A stretch of 64,000 nt of DNA, from the NCBI GenBank assembly GCA_003586115.2, contig QVOM02000112.1, positions 105,006,941 through 105,070,940 of the forward strand. The letters are read 5' to 3'. Origin of the DNA: Salvator merianae (taxonomy: Eukaryota > Chordata > Lepidosauria > Squamata > Teiidae). This document shows positions 10,450 through 22,117 of this stretch, piece after piece. Every line of letters starts with the position of its first letter. Positions within the stretch are counted from its first letter, which is position 1. A program made the position numbers and the translations under genes. The notes beneath the pieces were generated by a model. It saw only the letters and a program-made list of their open reading frames with translations, had not been told where the DNA came from and made no database searches.

Positions 10450-10742
10450 TAGAGAAGCGCACAAACTAAAATATGTGTGTTTGGTTTGGCATTGAATACC
10501 CATTTGTACGGTTCGACAGTGAACCATTGAATTGAACAATCCATTGTTTGTATTTGATTTTGACTGGTTTGAAAATAAGAAACACCACTTTTTCCATTTC
10601 AAAAAGCCATTTTCAAGGGCAAAAACACAGCAAATGTGAACAGTTCAGTTGAATAGTTCATGTTTACAAGTGGGGAACTGGTTTGGTTCAACTGAATTTT
10701 TGAATATTTGAACAACCACATGTTCAGTTCAATATATCCCTG
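10450..10742. mobile_element. Family F5 DNA transposon remnant
   Basis: The left end AGAGAAGCGCACAAAC resembles the common squamate repeat start AGGGATGTGCACAAA, and the right end …ATATATCCCT is its inverted form. The interior, rich in GAACC/GGTT and TTCGAC motifs, is shared with 42629-42972 and 57206-57549. No target duplication could be defined. Confidence 0.5.
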
Positions 10743-10777
10743 ATACAGAACCAGTTCAATATATCCCTGATACAGAT
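10724..10777 (+). repeat. 27-bp tandem duplication at F5/CR1 junction
   Basis: Two adjacent copies of a unit starting CAGTTCAATATATCCCTGAT differ at 2 of 27 positions. The second copy abuts the 5' truncation point of the CR1 LINE, so the duplication may relate to that insertion. Confidence 0.8.
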
Positions 10778-10780
10778 ACT

Positions 10781-12172
10781 AAATGCCCGATACATGTGGC
10801 TTCTGCAAGGGTAAATCATGCCTTACAAACTTGTTAGGATTCTTCGGAGGTGTTAATAAACATGTGAATAAAGGTGACCCAGTTGACATTGTCTATCTGG
10901 ACTTTCAGAAGGCTTTTGACAAAGTCCCTGATCAAAGACTCCTGAATAAACTCAGCAGTCACGGAATAAGAGGACAGGTCCTGTCTTGGATTGGTAACTG
11001 GCTTAAGAACAGGAAACAGAGAGTAGGAATAAATGGTCGGTTCTCAGAATGGAAAGAGGTGAAAAGTGGGGTTCCGCAAGGTTCAGTATTAGGAACCCTG
11101 CTTTTTAATTTATTCATAAATGATCTTGACACAGGGGTAAGTAGTGAGTTAGCAAAGTTTGCTGATGACACTAAATTGTTCAGGGTAGTAAAAACTGAAA
11201 GTGATTGTAAAGAGCTCCAGAGGGATCTCCTGACATTGGGTGAGTGGGCAACGAAGTGGCAAATGCACTTCAATCTTAGCGAGTGCAAAGTGATGCACAT
11301 CGGGACAAAGAACCCCAATTATACCTATAAACTGATGGGGGCCAAACTTTCTGTGACAGACCAGGAAAAGGATCTTGGGGTTCTGGTAGACAGCTCAGTG
11401 AAGGTGTCAACCCAGTGTGCAGCAGCAGTGAAAAAAGCAAATTCAATGCTAGGGGTAATAAGGAAGGGAATAGAAAACAAGTCGGCAAGTGTCATTGTGC
11501 CTCTTTACAAATCTATGGTGAGGCCACACTTGGAATATTGTGTACAATTCTGGTCACCTCACCTCAGAAAGGATATTGTGGAACTGGAGAAGGTGCAAAA
11601 AAGGGCAGCCAGAATGATCAAGGGGCTGGAAAACCTTCCTTACGAAATCAGGCTGCAACGCCTTGGCCTCTTCAGCCTTGAAAGGCAGCGTTTGAGAGGA
11701 GACCTGATTGAAGTTTATAAAATTATGCATGGTTTAAAGAGAAGTTTTTTTCTCTTGCACACAACACTTAGGACCAGGGGGCACTCTCTGAAGCTGATGG
11801 GTAGGAGAGTTAGGACTGACAAGGGGAAGTATTTTTTCACCCAGAGGGTCGTCGGTCTGTGGAATTTATTACCGGATGAGGTGGTGACAGCCATCAACCT
11901 GGACGGCTTTAAGAAGGGATTGGACAGATTCATGGAGGTCAGGTGTAACAATGGCTACTAGAATGGATGCCTAAGTACTGCCTCCAGGTTGGAAAGGCAG
12001 GCAGAATGTCTGTTAAACCATTTGCGGGGAGTCAAGAGCAGGTGAAGGTTTTGCCTTTATCTTCTGCTTGAGAATGCCCAGAAGCAATTGGTGGGCCACT
12101 GTGTGAAACAGAATGCTGGACTAGATGGGCTGTGGCCTGATCCAGCAGGGCTTCTCTTATGTTCTTATGTGA
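10781..12172 (+). mobile_element. CR1-type LINE, 5'-truncated, with intact RT ORF (10783-11961)
   Basis: The 392-codon frame begins inside the reverse transcriptase: YLDFQKAFDKVP, then SGVPQGSVLG, the catalytic FADDTKLF (FADD at 11158-11169), then EKDLGVLVDSS, RPHLEYCVQFWSPHLRKDI and FFTQRVVGLWN. It ends at a stop (TAG) after MEVRCNNGY. The 3' UTR ends with TGGACTAGATGGGC, CCTGATCCAGCAGGGC and a TTCTTATG repeat, the CR1-type terminus. Endonuclease and ORF1 are absent, so it cannot move by itself. The lack of stops over 1.18 kb suggests a fairly recent insertion. The first Met is simply the first in frame, not a real start. Confidence 0.9.
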
Positions 12173-12204
12173 GCAACAGATAGACAATCCTGAAGCTAGT
12201 TCAG

Positions 12205-12300
12205 TTTTTAGCCTAGCCTATTTCACAGGGTTGTTGTGAAGAAAAAAATGGAGAGAAAGAGAATAATGTGCACCATGTGAATGAATGGTAAGATATAACC
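12205..12300 (+). repeat. SINE-like fragment (CACAGGGTTGTTGTGA)
   Basis: The run TAGCCTATTTCACAGGGTTG with the following GTTGTGAAGAAAAAAATGGA matches a short repeat very common in squamate genomes. It is truncated on both sides, directly after the CR1 3' end. Confidence 0.45.
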
Positions 12301-14747
12301 ACTTAAATAAATTCGCAGGGATAGTGTTATTGTGTGACAATATTTTAGGATACCTCCAGACAGATAGCAGTAGAGCAGTTCTATGCAGTGGCGGACTCCA
12401 GTCCTGTGTGAGGGGGACCATTTATGAAGCCAGAGCTTCCCGGCTTCACAGGCTTTGAAGCTGTGGCATGAAACTTCTGCAGCTTTGCAGTTTTGCCTGG
12501 TGTGATTTAGTGCTGGACCAGAAATGGTCCTAGAGGTTGGCAGGGGTGATTGAAGATAAAGCTGCCCTCTAAGTAGTTTATTGTGTTTTGTGCATAAGTA
12601 GCCTCCAAGAAGGATTTTATGCTTCAGAGGCGGCCAGTAGGAGCACCCATTTTCAATCATTTAATTGAAGGCTTAGTTTTGAGTTTTATTCTGATTTTAT
12701 TTGGATACATTTTCCTCACATTCTTATTCAACTAGGATTTAGAAATCCTTCTAAGAAATAGCTGATTTTAAAATAACAATTTGATCTCAAATAATGATTT
12801 ACTTACAAATTAAATGATAGACACAAAATGGAGTTTATTTCTGTTGATTACTTTGGAATAAGCTTCATTTTGTTATAGGTCTGGATTGCAGCTACATATG
12901 AAATAAGGCTCTAATTTTCATCTCAATAAGGTCTTTTCATCCACATGATTATTTAGGGTTAGTCCAGTTTTTATGGTCCTTCCCTTTAAATAGATATATT
13001 TAGTACTGAAAATCAATTAAATCTGAAAGTAGCTAAGCTTCAGGCTCCTGATGTTGTTCAGTTCTATCAGCCCGAGACACCATGCCCTCTGCTCCAGAGA
13101 TTATATTAGCTGTTTGAAGGGCCACAGAGTGTTATCTCTGACATATTTATCATTGTACGTCAGGATTACTTTAAGTTTCAGGTGGTGACAGTAGCTTTTC
13201 TGATAAAATAAATATACTTATTTCTACTCCTACTTTGCCACTGCCAATGTGAATCAGAAAATGGAAGATATGGAGATCTGTGTTATCCCCATGTGCCAGG
13301 CTATTTGGTGATCACTCTGAGATAATGCTTTTGACATTTTGGTTTTGCATCCAACAGAGGAATAAATACAGCACCTGTGCTGACACTGAATGGCAAGGAG
13401 AGAACAGCAGCTGTGTAGAAGAGTTGATATGATAAGGCATACCTCATTGTTGCTGTAGAACTGGGTGGGTGGCATCTATTGTCAGCTGGGAAAATGGAAA
13501 CACAAAAGAAGGCTGAATAATTGATTTAATAAAGAGAAATTATGGGATGTTCTTCTAACTATGGCTGGGGAAAGCAAGGTTGTTTGCTCTCAGCTGACAA
13601 GCTTGAACTGAGGGTGCGTAGGTGGATGGATAAGTTATATAGATGTCATGTGAATAATGAACCCTGTTGCACCTGAGCCAGGAAAAAAGTCTAACCTGAA
13701 GCACAGTGGTTCCTATATTCTAATTTTGGTGAAATCCAGTAATTTAGCTAGTTCAGTTTCACTAGGGATTCACAAAATATAAGAGTCATGATGGTTCAGT
13801 CCTGTGGCCAATTTAGACCATAGTAGCTAACCAGATGCCTAAGGGAAAGCCTAAAGAGCAGGTACAAGGGGAAGTAGAAACCTAAAGACCAGTCACAAGG
13901 GCAATTATTGATTCTGAGTGAGCAGAATTCTGAAGCGTGATCACTCTGATTCTGGTGATAGTATGTGAAGTAGCATATAGCTGGGGTTGGGGTTGGGGTG
14001 ACTCCCCTGAGGACACACTTGCTTGCTATCTAATATGCAGGCTTGCAAAGTTCATTCACAATACTAGGTCAAAATAAAATACGAATAAACAATATAAACT
14101 CTAACTTAAAATGTAAGCAAATCGAAAAAGTATACAGAAGACAATATTCACTAGAAAATACACAAATCTACAGAACAAGTTAAATTACAATCTAAAATCA
14201 GTGCAGTTGGACACATAAAATTGTTATACAAAACAAAACAGAAAATGATATTATTCCAGAAGTCTGAGTGTAGCTAGCAAGCGGATTTATTTTTTGATCT
14301 TCCTGTTTGGTGCAGTCCCTGCTTATTTGCTATTCAAAGCACAATATGCTCAGATACTGCCTCTTCACCCCTCAGCGCTAACTCGAAAAAAGACTCAATG
14401 GGCTTCTTTATTTAACCATTTTGTGATTGGCATGCTTAGAATTTCGCATGTGCTTACTGGTCCCCAAAGACTAAGGATCCTGATAATCAATCAATCAATT
14501 TATTTATATATCATTTTTCCAAATATTGTTCAAGGTGGATAATGAAGGAGAAATAAAATACTTTATTTTGTATTATCTATATAAAAATGTAAGAGTAATA
14601 ATAATACAGCACAATCAGTAGAAAATAACTTTCTGCAAGGTGGTTGTTGGTGGAGATCCTCAGCCGAAACCATAAAAAGAGTTAGGGAAAGCTCTGTACA
14701 TCTGCATACAGCTCCAAATACACAATGTTGGTTCTCTGCTCCTAGTT

Positions 14748-14965
14748 GCTCCATTCACATAGTGTAAAAGCACCTCTGAGGCAGCTTAGAGATGGTTCCC
14801 AGGTGGGATTGTGTTGACCACCAGTCTGACTGTTTCCACCAGCCTGCCCCCTATCAAACTAGGTTACAAAAGGTGGATTACAGATGGGATAAGAGCATGG
14901 GTGTCACACAGTATTGTCTTGAAGGCACTACTGAGACAACTTTTTTGCTATGTGTGAATGTAGCC
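14748..14965. mobile_element. Family F2 DNA transposon next to exon 6 acceptor
   Basis: The interior matches 8640-8854 (CACCTCTGAGG, TTAGAGATGG, GGTGGGATTG, AAAAGGTGGATTA). The right end is GTGTGAATGTAGCC at 14965. The left end is less clear (CTCCATTCACATAG). It ends 33 bp before exon 6, so the branch point tgctaac (14974-14980) lies just outside it. Confidence 0.6.
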
Positions 14966-14998
14966 TTAAAGACTGCTAACTTCAACCCTACCTTTCAG

Positions 14999-15104
14999 CC
15001 CACGGCTAACCATATCCGAGAATTCCTCACTCTCCTGGCTGTGTGTCACACTGTTGTTCCAGAAAGTGATGGGAACACAATAATCTACCAAGCCTCTTCA
15101 CCAG
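14999..15104 (+). CDS. ATP8A2: ATP8A2 exon 6: N-domain core
   Basis: Acceptor accctacctttcag ends at 14998. A good branch-point match (tgctaac) sits about 20-26 bp upstream. The exon is 106 nt, 35 codons ([16 protein letters not shown] through HTVVPE to YQASSP) plus the G of the next Asp codon. [11 protein letters not shown] distinguishes ATP8A2 from ATP8A1. The donor is gttggt, weaker than the usual gtaagt, but the frame joins exon 7 exactly (G|AT = Asp). A transposon remnant of family F2 ends 33 bp before this exon. Confidence 0.93.
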
Positions 15105-16125
15105 GTTGGTCACTGACTTATTCTTTTGTGAGAGTGAAGGCCCAGAAAACAGTAGATTGAGGGTTTCTTTCATATGACTTTTGCCATAACCAATGCACAT
15201 CTGGTTAGTTGTTGTTGTTTTAATTGTTGCTTAGAGTTATCAAGCATAAGGTCAGAGGCAATCAATAGCTGAATGCAACCTGACTTACTAGAAATGGAAA
15301 CAACCTATGCAGAGCTTTTCCCCAACATCAGTTGGCCACAGTAGACTTTCCTTCCTGTGGCCTGTAAACACTCCTGTAAACACTCACAGGATAGCTTAGT
15401 AAAGTTTTAAAATACTGTATATGGATTGTGGTTTGGGACATGGAGTGGGTAAGGTAGGGTGGTACGACTTAATTCTGGTAAATAAAACTGAAGGTTTCAG
15501 TACTGCTTTATGGGTGACTCTTACAGTAAATTTCTAAATACATTTCTAGCTGTATCTGCAAATTCATAAAGTTGTCTTTCAGAAGGGCTTGTCTTCTATT
15601 AAAGAGTTGGCTGAAAAAAATCAGGCAAATAGGTGTCGAAGGACCACCAGAATGTTCTCAAAAATGTTTTCAAAATCCATGGTGTGCTGGTGTCCACTGG
15701 GTCTGATAGGGAGAAGGACATCAAAATAGTACTAGGGATCAGAATAAGCTAATGGTAGGGAGCCATGTTAAGGCCACGTGAAAAAAGACCTTCTGAATAT
15801 AATGTGGCCCCTGAATTGAAACATGAAGGAGAAAGGAAGAGTGAGCTCAAACTCTGAGGTACTGGGTGTGAGGAAGAATTGCCCTTTCTCTGTTTTAATT
15901 AAAACAATACAGTTAAAATTAACACATGTTGCCTCAGTGAGTTATATGCTCACAGTCTCAGAAAGGCAGTTATCGTGTTGTAGAAAGAGAACCAGAAGAA
16001 TCCAGTTTGTGGCCCAGAAAAAGCAGGTTTGGAAAAAAATGGGAGTCTTATGTGGCAAAAAATACAGTAGGTATATTTTTAAAGTAATACATTTTGCATG
16101 AAAGCTGATTCTTTCTGTTGAACAG
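15105..16125 (+). other. ATP8A2 intron between window exons 6 and 7
   Basis: 1.0 kb with no recognised repeat. The 5' splice site is gttggt. The open frame at 15823-16101 lacks protein-like features. Confidence 0.7.
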
Positions 16126-16208
16126 ATGAAGGAGCCTTAGTCAAAGGAGCAAAAAAGCTTGGCTATGTCTTCACTGGAAGGACTCCACATTCTGTTATAA
16201 TTGATGCG
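16126..16208 (+). CDS. ATP8A2: ATP8A2 exon 7: N-domain nucleotide-pocket region
   Basis: Acceptor ctttctgttgaacag ends at 16125 and donor gtaagc starts at 16209. The exon is 83 nt, two bases completing Asp and then 27 codons ([20 protein letters not shown] through SVIIDA). The SPDE-ALV-GA-G-FT-RTP pattern is a P4-ATPase N-domain hallmark. The usual Phe in GFVFT is Tyr here (GYVFT), a conservative change. Confidence 0.93.
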
Positions 16209-16486
16209 GTAAGCATGATCAAAGTGATAGTTAAAGACTGTTAAGTGATATGTAATTACTGTAAATGGATAAATAAGTGCAAACCATGGTTTCAGCTGCC
16301 TGACAATTCATTTATTTAAGGAAACAGTTAGTTCCTAATGCCTCTGGAGTTTAGTTTTTGAGGAAGGGGGCCACTCTCAGGGCTTATAAGAAATCCTACG
16401 TTCATGCTTTGGCATCCACAGATTATAGAATTCTGACGCTATCCTGCAGAGAATACATGGTGGAAGCAATAGTTAGAGCTAACTCA

Positions 16487-17006
16487 GGCCTTTTCTGCAC
16501 TTCTTGTTGAAATGGGATGGCGTGAGGCCTGGCTCTCTTTAGGGCTGCCCCTCCCCATCCCTGGGCTGATCCATCCGCATTGGGAGTGAAGCTTGGTCTA
16601 GGTGGCCAAAATGGCCGCACAGATTGGGACACCTGTAGACCTTTTTTAAGAGGTCTTTGGCAGCCCAGACACTACTGGACCAGTCCAGAAAGGTGCACAG
16701 AAGGCTGCACACACCCCTGTTCAAGTGTGACGGGGACCCATTCTGAAGGTATACTAAATTGTGTTGCCAGAATGGGTCCCCAGGGGGAATTGAGACTAGA
16801 AACTTCAGTTCCTAGCCTTCAGCAAGCCCAGAAGTGGCTCTGAAGATTGCACAATCTCTGGAGCTTGCACAGGGGCTATTCTGGGACAGCCTTCTGAATG
16901 TGGAAGGCTTACCCCAGGACTTTGAAGCCCTTTCTGCTGCCAGAACAGCTCCAGGCTGGATCGGTTCTGCTGGACTTGGCCCCACAAGGTAAGTTTGGAA
17001 ACAGCC
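16487..17006. mobile_element. Family F1 DNA transposon, about 520 bp
   Basis: The left end is GGCCTTTTCTGCACTTC and the right end is TTTGGAAACAGCC. Flanks are TCA and TTA, a near but imperfect 3-bp match. Internal similarity to 3224-3739 includes the CAAAATGGC and GTAGACC segments. Confidence 0.55.
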
Positions 17007-17206
17007 TTACTAAAGAGTACCTGGAATCAGGTTTTGAAGTTTTGAAGTAGGTATTAAGCTTCACAGTAAAGATTATTAGGAAAATACAACAGGATAGGAA
17101 CGCCTATATTCTGACTCATCTAGCTATATGCTGCAGGGAAGAGTGAGAACTGTCAGTCCAGCAATTAGATTGAGTCTGTTTGCAGTATTTATGTCACCAG
17201 GACTAT

Positions 17207-17292
17207 GGCCCTTTCTATACTGGGCCTTATTTTAGATTATATCCAAGAATATGGGCCTGCTGTCCGGATTAAGCCCCAGTGCAAAAAGGGCC
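17207..17292. mobile_element. Miniature F1 element, 86 bp, target duplication TAT
   Basis: Left end GGCCCTTTCTATACTGGGCC and right end CCAGTGCAAAAAGGGCC are inverted. TAT flanks both sides (17204-17206, 17293-17295). The core GATTATATCCAAGAATA is shared with 41088-41169 and 47560-47740. Confidence 0.75.
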
Positions 17293-17525
17293 TATGCTAT
17301 GACTGCCAGCCATCTACTGCTTGAATGGGCACACCATGCAACCCTCTCAGTGTTACCAGAAGTTTGCCATATGTTAGGTGAAAACTGAAAATTCCAGCAT
17401 TTGAAATTGCTTTCCAGCCATTTCTCCTGCAGCACTGATGAATGGACTGCTGGCATTAAAAGTAGGGAGAAAATACCCAATTTTCTTGCCCTATTCCACG
17501 ATCATCTAGCAATAGAGACAGTGTG

Positions 17526-17660
17526 CTGCTTCCAGATGTTGCATACTTATTCTGCTATATTTGGATATTCCGGAATAAAGCATAGGTATTCTGCAATATC
17601 CATGCTTTATTCCAGAATATCCAAATATAGCAGAATAAATAAGTGATGCCTGGATGTAGC
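17526..17660. mobile_element. Short palindromic element with F3-like ends
   Basis: The ends GCTGCTTCCAGATGTTGC and the inverted GGCTACATCCAGGCATC resemble F3 termini. Inside, arms at about 17548-17585 and 17601-17644 form a near-perfect hairpin (TTCTGCTATATTTGGATATT against its complement) around an 18-base loop. Confidence 0.6.
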
Positions 17661-18395
17661 CAGGTGTGTGAAGAATCCCTTACTTTACTGCCCATAGTGG
17701 TTAATAGGAAAGAAGGTACAGAAGAATTGATGTTTCTGGCATAGTTCCTCCATCATGTTAATACATGATGGGAAGGGATTCTTGTCTTTAATCTTGGAGA
17801 TGCCTTACCAGTAAATTTAATCCCAACTGAGACTGATGGATAAATAGTGTATTTTCCTGTGCTTATGGAGGTACAAAGGGTGGAAGAAATTCCATAGAGT
17901 CAGGTGGAGTGATAAATATGGCTGGGAGGAGCTATGGATAAGCTTGTTAGGTAGGGAATGCCATATGAAATCAACATTTTCTTGAACACTGAATTAAAGA
18001 AATCTGATTTGAAAAATGAAAATATATTATGCACAATTATATGAAACTGGCATTAATTATCTGTCATAATCATTAATGCATTTCTTTAGAGGTTTTAAGT
18101 CACAGGTACAGAGACATTTTTTTCTAGGCATAAGTGTTTGAATGGGTGCCCAGTATAAATTTTGAAATGGAGTCCTTAGTGGGGATGTTGTTAGAGAATT
18201 GATGCTGAATGTAGTGGAGCTGCTCTTAGTAGCTGTAAACTGTGCACTTGGCTATATTATTAGAGGCATTCAAAAGTACACCACTTTAGCCAGCAGAGGG
18301 CACTGTATTCATATACTTTAAAGTGGATGTTTGAAATTCAGTTTCCTCGACTTGTATTTTTCAGATTGTACTAATGTTTATCTTGTTGCATGCAG

Positions 18396-18445
18396 CTTGG
18401 AGAAGAAGAAACATATGAGATCCTTAATGTCCTGGAATTTTCAAG
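18396..18445 (+). CDS. ATP8A2: ATP8A2 exon 8: short N-domain exon (ILNVLEFS)
   Basis: Acceptor tcttgttgcatgcag ends at 18395 and donor gtaatt starts at 18446. The exon is 50 nt, 16 codons (LGEEETYEILNVLEFS) plus AG of the next Ser. ILNVLEFSS is conserved across class 1 P4-ATPases. It is followed by the longest intron fully contained in the window (10.7 kb). Confidence 0.92.
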
Positions 18446-21400
18446 GTAATTGGGTTTTATAGCTGTATCAATATCTAAGAGACAGGAGGGAGAAACACTG
18501 TTCTCTAAGAATGGTCTAAACAATGGCTTCACTAGCTTTGCGACTTCTGAGCCAGAAAGGACTGAAAGGTTGATTCAGCTAAACTATAAGTTAACTTAGA
18601 GGTAGTATCTGTTGATGGTCTAGCTTAAGATAATATGCTACAAGGCCTCTGACTACCAATGTTAAGTGAGCCAATGTGGTATAGTGGGAAGAATATTGGG
18701 ACCAGGTCCTGCAAGATTGGACTTCATATCTCCATTAGGGCATAAAAACTCACTGGGCTCAATTATGCCACAGTATTAGGGTATTTCCAGACATAGGTTG
18801 AAACCTACAATTCTCCCTGGACTATGTTGGGAATGTCACACATATCCATGTCATTCCTAATATAGTCCTGGAATATCAAGGTGATATCCTGAAACATTGC
18901 TGTTATGGGAAATCTGGCAATGATGCCAGTGATTGCTTGCCTCTGTTTGCCAGCTCCTTGCATTGCTGTTCCTGTTGCAAATTCCAAAATCCTAGCCAAG
19001 CATGGGAAAACAAACAAAGGAAAGTTGCCAGGTATTTAGCGTACGGGTATTTGCAACAAAAACAGTAATGGTGGCAGGCAGAGCTAAGAGCTCAGGATTG
19101 CTTCCTGCTGTCAGGCTAGAGTGATGAGAGGGAATTGTGGGATCTAAAGAAGATCCCATATTGCCTTCTGCCATCTGTAGGCACCCTCATAATGTGAGGA
19201 TAAAGTGGAGGAAAACGGAATAGTATCTACTGACTTCAACTCTTTTGGAGAAAGGCAACATATCAATACATAAATAAATTAAAATAAAATAAAGGGGTAA
19301 TACCATTAGTATGTTGCATTTAACAGTACTTAACAAAATTCAATGAGTCTTGTATCCATATAAATGTGCACACATTTGCATAGTTACGTAATAATACTTT
19401 TTTTCTACCTATGTGACTTTCTGCAGCTTATAACTTTAAAAGATTGTAGCAGACATTACTCATAATCTTGAGATTTTGGGAGTCTGTGCCACCAAAAAGC
19501 AGGGCTCTGCCAAGGTACAGATACCTCTGGACAATAGAACTGGACACAGGCATCATAAACACAATTGGCACATAGGTTGCAAGTATGGGAACTTGAGCAG
19601 AGAGCCTTAATCTCTGTACTAGACCAGGATCCATCTTTGTTCACCAGAATCCATCTTGGAAAATACAGCTCTTATTTTAAAAGGACAAGGAAGAGATTGC
19701 AAAATATTCTGTTTGTGCCCAGAGCAAAGAGCTTAGAAAGACATTGCATAAGAGCAGGAGCTGGACATTGGAGGTAATCCACTCAGATGGTTTGATAGTA
19801 GCTGCTATGATCTTGTACAGAAATGTAAAAGGATAACATTAAGGCTATTTGGCATTTCAGATCAACCTTTGTTTACAGCAGACCTGGATTTACATCTGGA
19901 AAGCAAGGCAGCAGCATTGAAATCTGATTGGAAACTGGTTCCAACCAGATATTGGCTTTTGTTTAGAGTAAAGATACCCTTTTAAGCCACATCAGCACTG
20001 TCTAGAAGTGTGCTCCTTCACCTGGGCAAGTTCACTCAGGAAGAAGGAAACCCCAGATTTGGTCAATAGTGGCATAAGCATTACATCACTTGCCCCTCCC
20101 CTTCACATTTTTCCTGCCAGAGTTTGCCCATTGACTTCTGTTAACACAGCCTAGAAGTTTCACTCCTGAGCAGAACCTAAGATCAGGGATAGCCCCCAGG
20201 TTTAGATGTGCATAAAATTACACACCAGGAGCAGCCAGATAGGCTAGCGTATGCTACGCCATCACTTACCATCTCTACAATATGTTGTTACTTTGGAACT
20301 TCTGCTAATGTGCTGCTGCAAGAAGACACTTTGTCCCTCTCTACATTGCTTGTCTGCCATCTTGCTTGCCTGGACTCAGATCTGTGCCTTGGCCAAAGAA
20401 TTGCTTTCGCTACTTTGTGGACACAGAGTTGCACTCTTTTCGAGCTTGGTAGCTCTGCTGAAATCTTTACCAGATTTCGGAAATTCATTGCTGGTAGCAG
20501 ATCATTGATCACAAACCCTCTTCACCCCTGTGGATGAAAACTGTCTGCTCTTGGTTGAGCTAAGGTCTTCTTGTGCTGGGCTAGGGCATATTTTAGGTAG
20601 TTTTCCCCTTCTATCCGCTCCTTTCTATGACAACGTGTCAAAATTGACCTAAATTGATCTCTCCATTCATAAAAAGCCACTACTAGGGAGATTTTTTACC
20701 CTTGTGCATGCTTAGGAGGGAGACCTCTATTTTTGACTACATAGAAACTGCACTTGGTTCTATAGCCTTGACAGTTCACCTGGTTAGCTGATTGTTGACA
20801 AAAGCTATCATTTCTGTATTTTTACACTGTTTTTGAGCTTGTCTCACTGTTTCAATAAAGCTGGTGTTTTTATTTGATTTGATCTGATCTTTGGAGTTAT
20901 TTTTCTTGTCCCCTGATTGTTCTTTTACCATTTTTACCATGATTGTCAATTTACCATTTTCAAAGTCATAATACAAATATTTCATTTAATGCTAGTGGCC
21001 AGGGTGAGCTGTTTTCCCCATTAAAACCAGTATATCCAGTGCACTGCTCACAAGAAGATATAAACAAGAAATATTATTAAAGTTATACCTAATCATATAT
21101 GCCTTGGTGCTGCCAGTATTTCATGTAATCCTAGGTTGAAGCTTTAAATCCAAGGTGGAAGGTAGAGATGTTTGTAAAAATACTCTCAAACATTTATTCA
21201 TTTTTTTATTTGTATCCCAGTGTTCACCTGGAGGTCCCAGGGTCATAACATATGACAAAACACAAACATTATATTCACAGTTAAGTGCTGTGTGGCATGA
21301 AACTATGCTTGGAAGGGCAAGAGGGCTTTATCACTAAAAAATGCCATTTGTTTAACTGATTAATCATTCAACCAGTTATGATCAGGAACGTATCCTATCA

Positions 21401-21712
21401 CTGCTGCTGAAGCCCTCCTCATTAGACTATAATACTGATACCCAATTTCTGATACCTGTTGATAAAGTGATAGAAACTGCCCAACTAAAATCACCAATAA
21501 AGCGATTGTGCCTGAAGTTGATTGAAGGAACTTTGAAATAACTTTTCTTTAAAGTTGAAATACATCAAATGATCACTGGGATACTCAAAGTGGCTATGTT
21601 TTCATGGCATCCAAGATTAGCTGTGGAAGATTGCTGCACAATTTTACCTGATTTGCCAAATGTGTTCTGTTATAGTTCTATGTGTTTAATCTTTGGTAGA
21701 ATGAGAGAAGTA

Positions 21713-22117
21713 GGGTCTGTTTGCAGTTTTTGGGCTTGTATGGTATAATCAAACCATATCGGGCCAGTAAGGTTGGAGTATGATGGTGTCCATTCACACT
21801 ACAAGTGCTAGACTAGCCCTGTACCTGGTCAGCAGCGCTCACAGTGTCAAAGTTCAAACTGGCATCCGGTGCACAGTTGGATGTTGCCATGATGATTCGG
21901 CAGCTGCGAATGACTGCAGCTGCAGAATACAGCCCATGCTCCCTCACTGCGCAGCACTTGGAAGAGGGGGCATGGGCTGTGTACTGTGCCTGCACAGCTG
22001 GATCACTCTGGGGAGGGTTTAGGCACCTCCTGGTGAGCTGCAGTGGTGGCCAGGTGTGGAGAGAGAGAGATCCAGGAAGTGGCCTGGATTGCTCCAAAAG
22101 GTAAGTGTGAAAGGGCC
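21713..22117. mobile_element. F1-related DNA transposon, 405 bp, target duplication GTA
   Basis: Left end GGGTCTGTTTGCAG and right end AAGTGTGAAAGGGCC are inverted. GTA flanks both sides (21710-21712, 22118-22120). The interior is GC-richer than its flanks and contains three overlapping unsupported open frames. Confidence 0.6.

Larger units (their letters stand above)
10036..14998 (+). other. ATP8A2 intron between window exons 5 and 6
   Basis: 5.0 kb. It contains an F5 transposon (10450-10742), a 5'-truncated CR1 LINE (10781-12172), a short SINE-like tail (about 12205-12300) and an F2 copy (14748-14965). Between 12660 and 14740 I recognise nothing; it is AT-rich. Confidence 0.7.
16209..18395 (+). 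other. ATP8A2 intron between window exons 7 and 8
   Basis: 2.2 kb with three inverted-repeat elements: F1 (16487-17006), a miniature F1 (17207-17292) and a palindromic element (17526-17660). Bases 17661-18395 show nothing recognisable. Confidence 0.7.

Noticed and set aside
12380..12420. CAGTGGCGGA as another hAT-like end
   Set aside because: It resembles the 2205 terminus only for the first eight bases, and no matching inverted end or 8-bp duplication was found nearby.
20208..20537. 109-codon frame with overlapping frames on both strands
   Set aside because: No domain, no splice context and no codon bias visible; likely chance.
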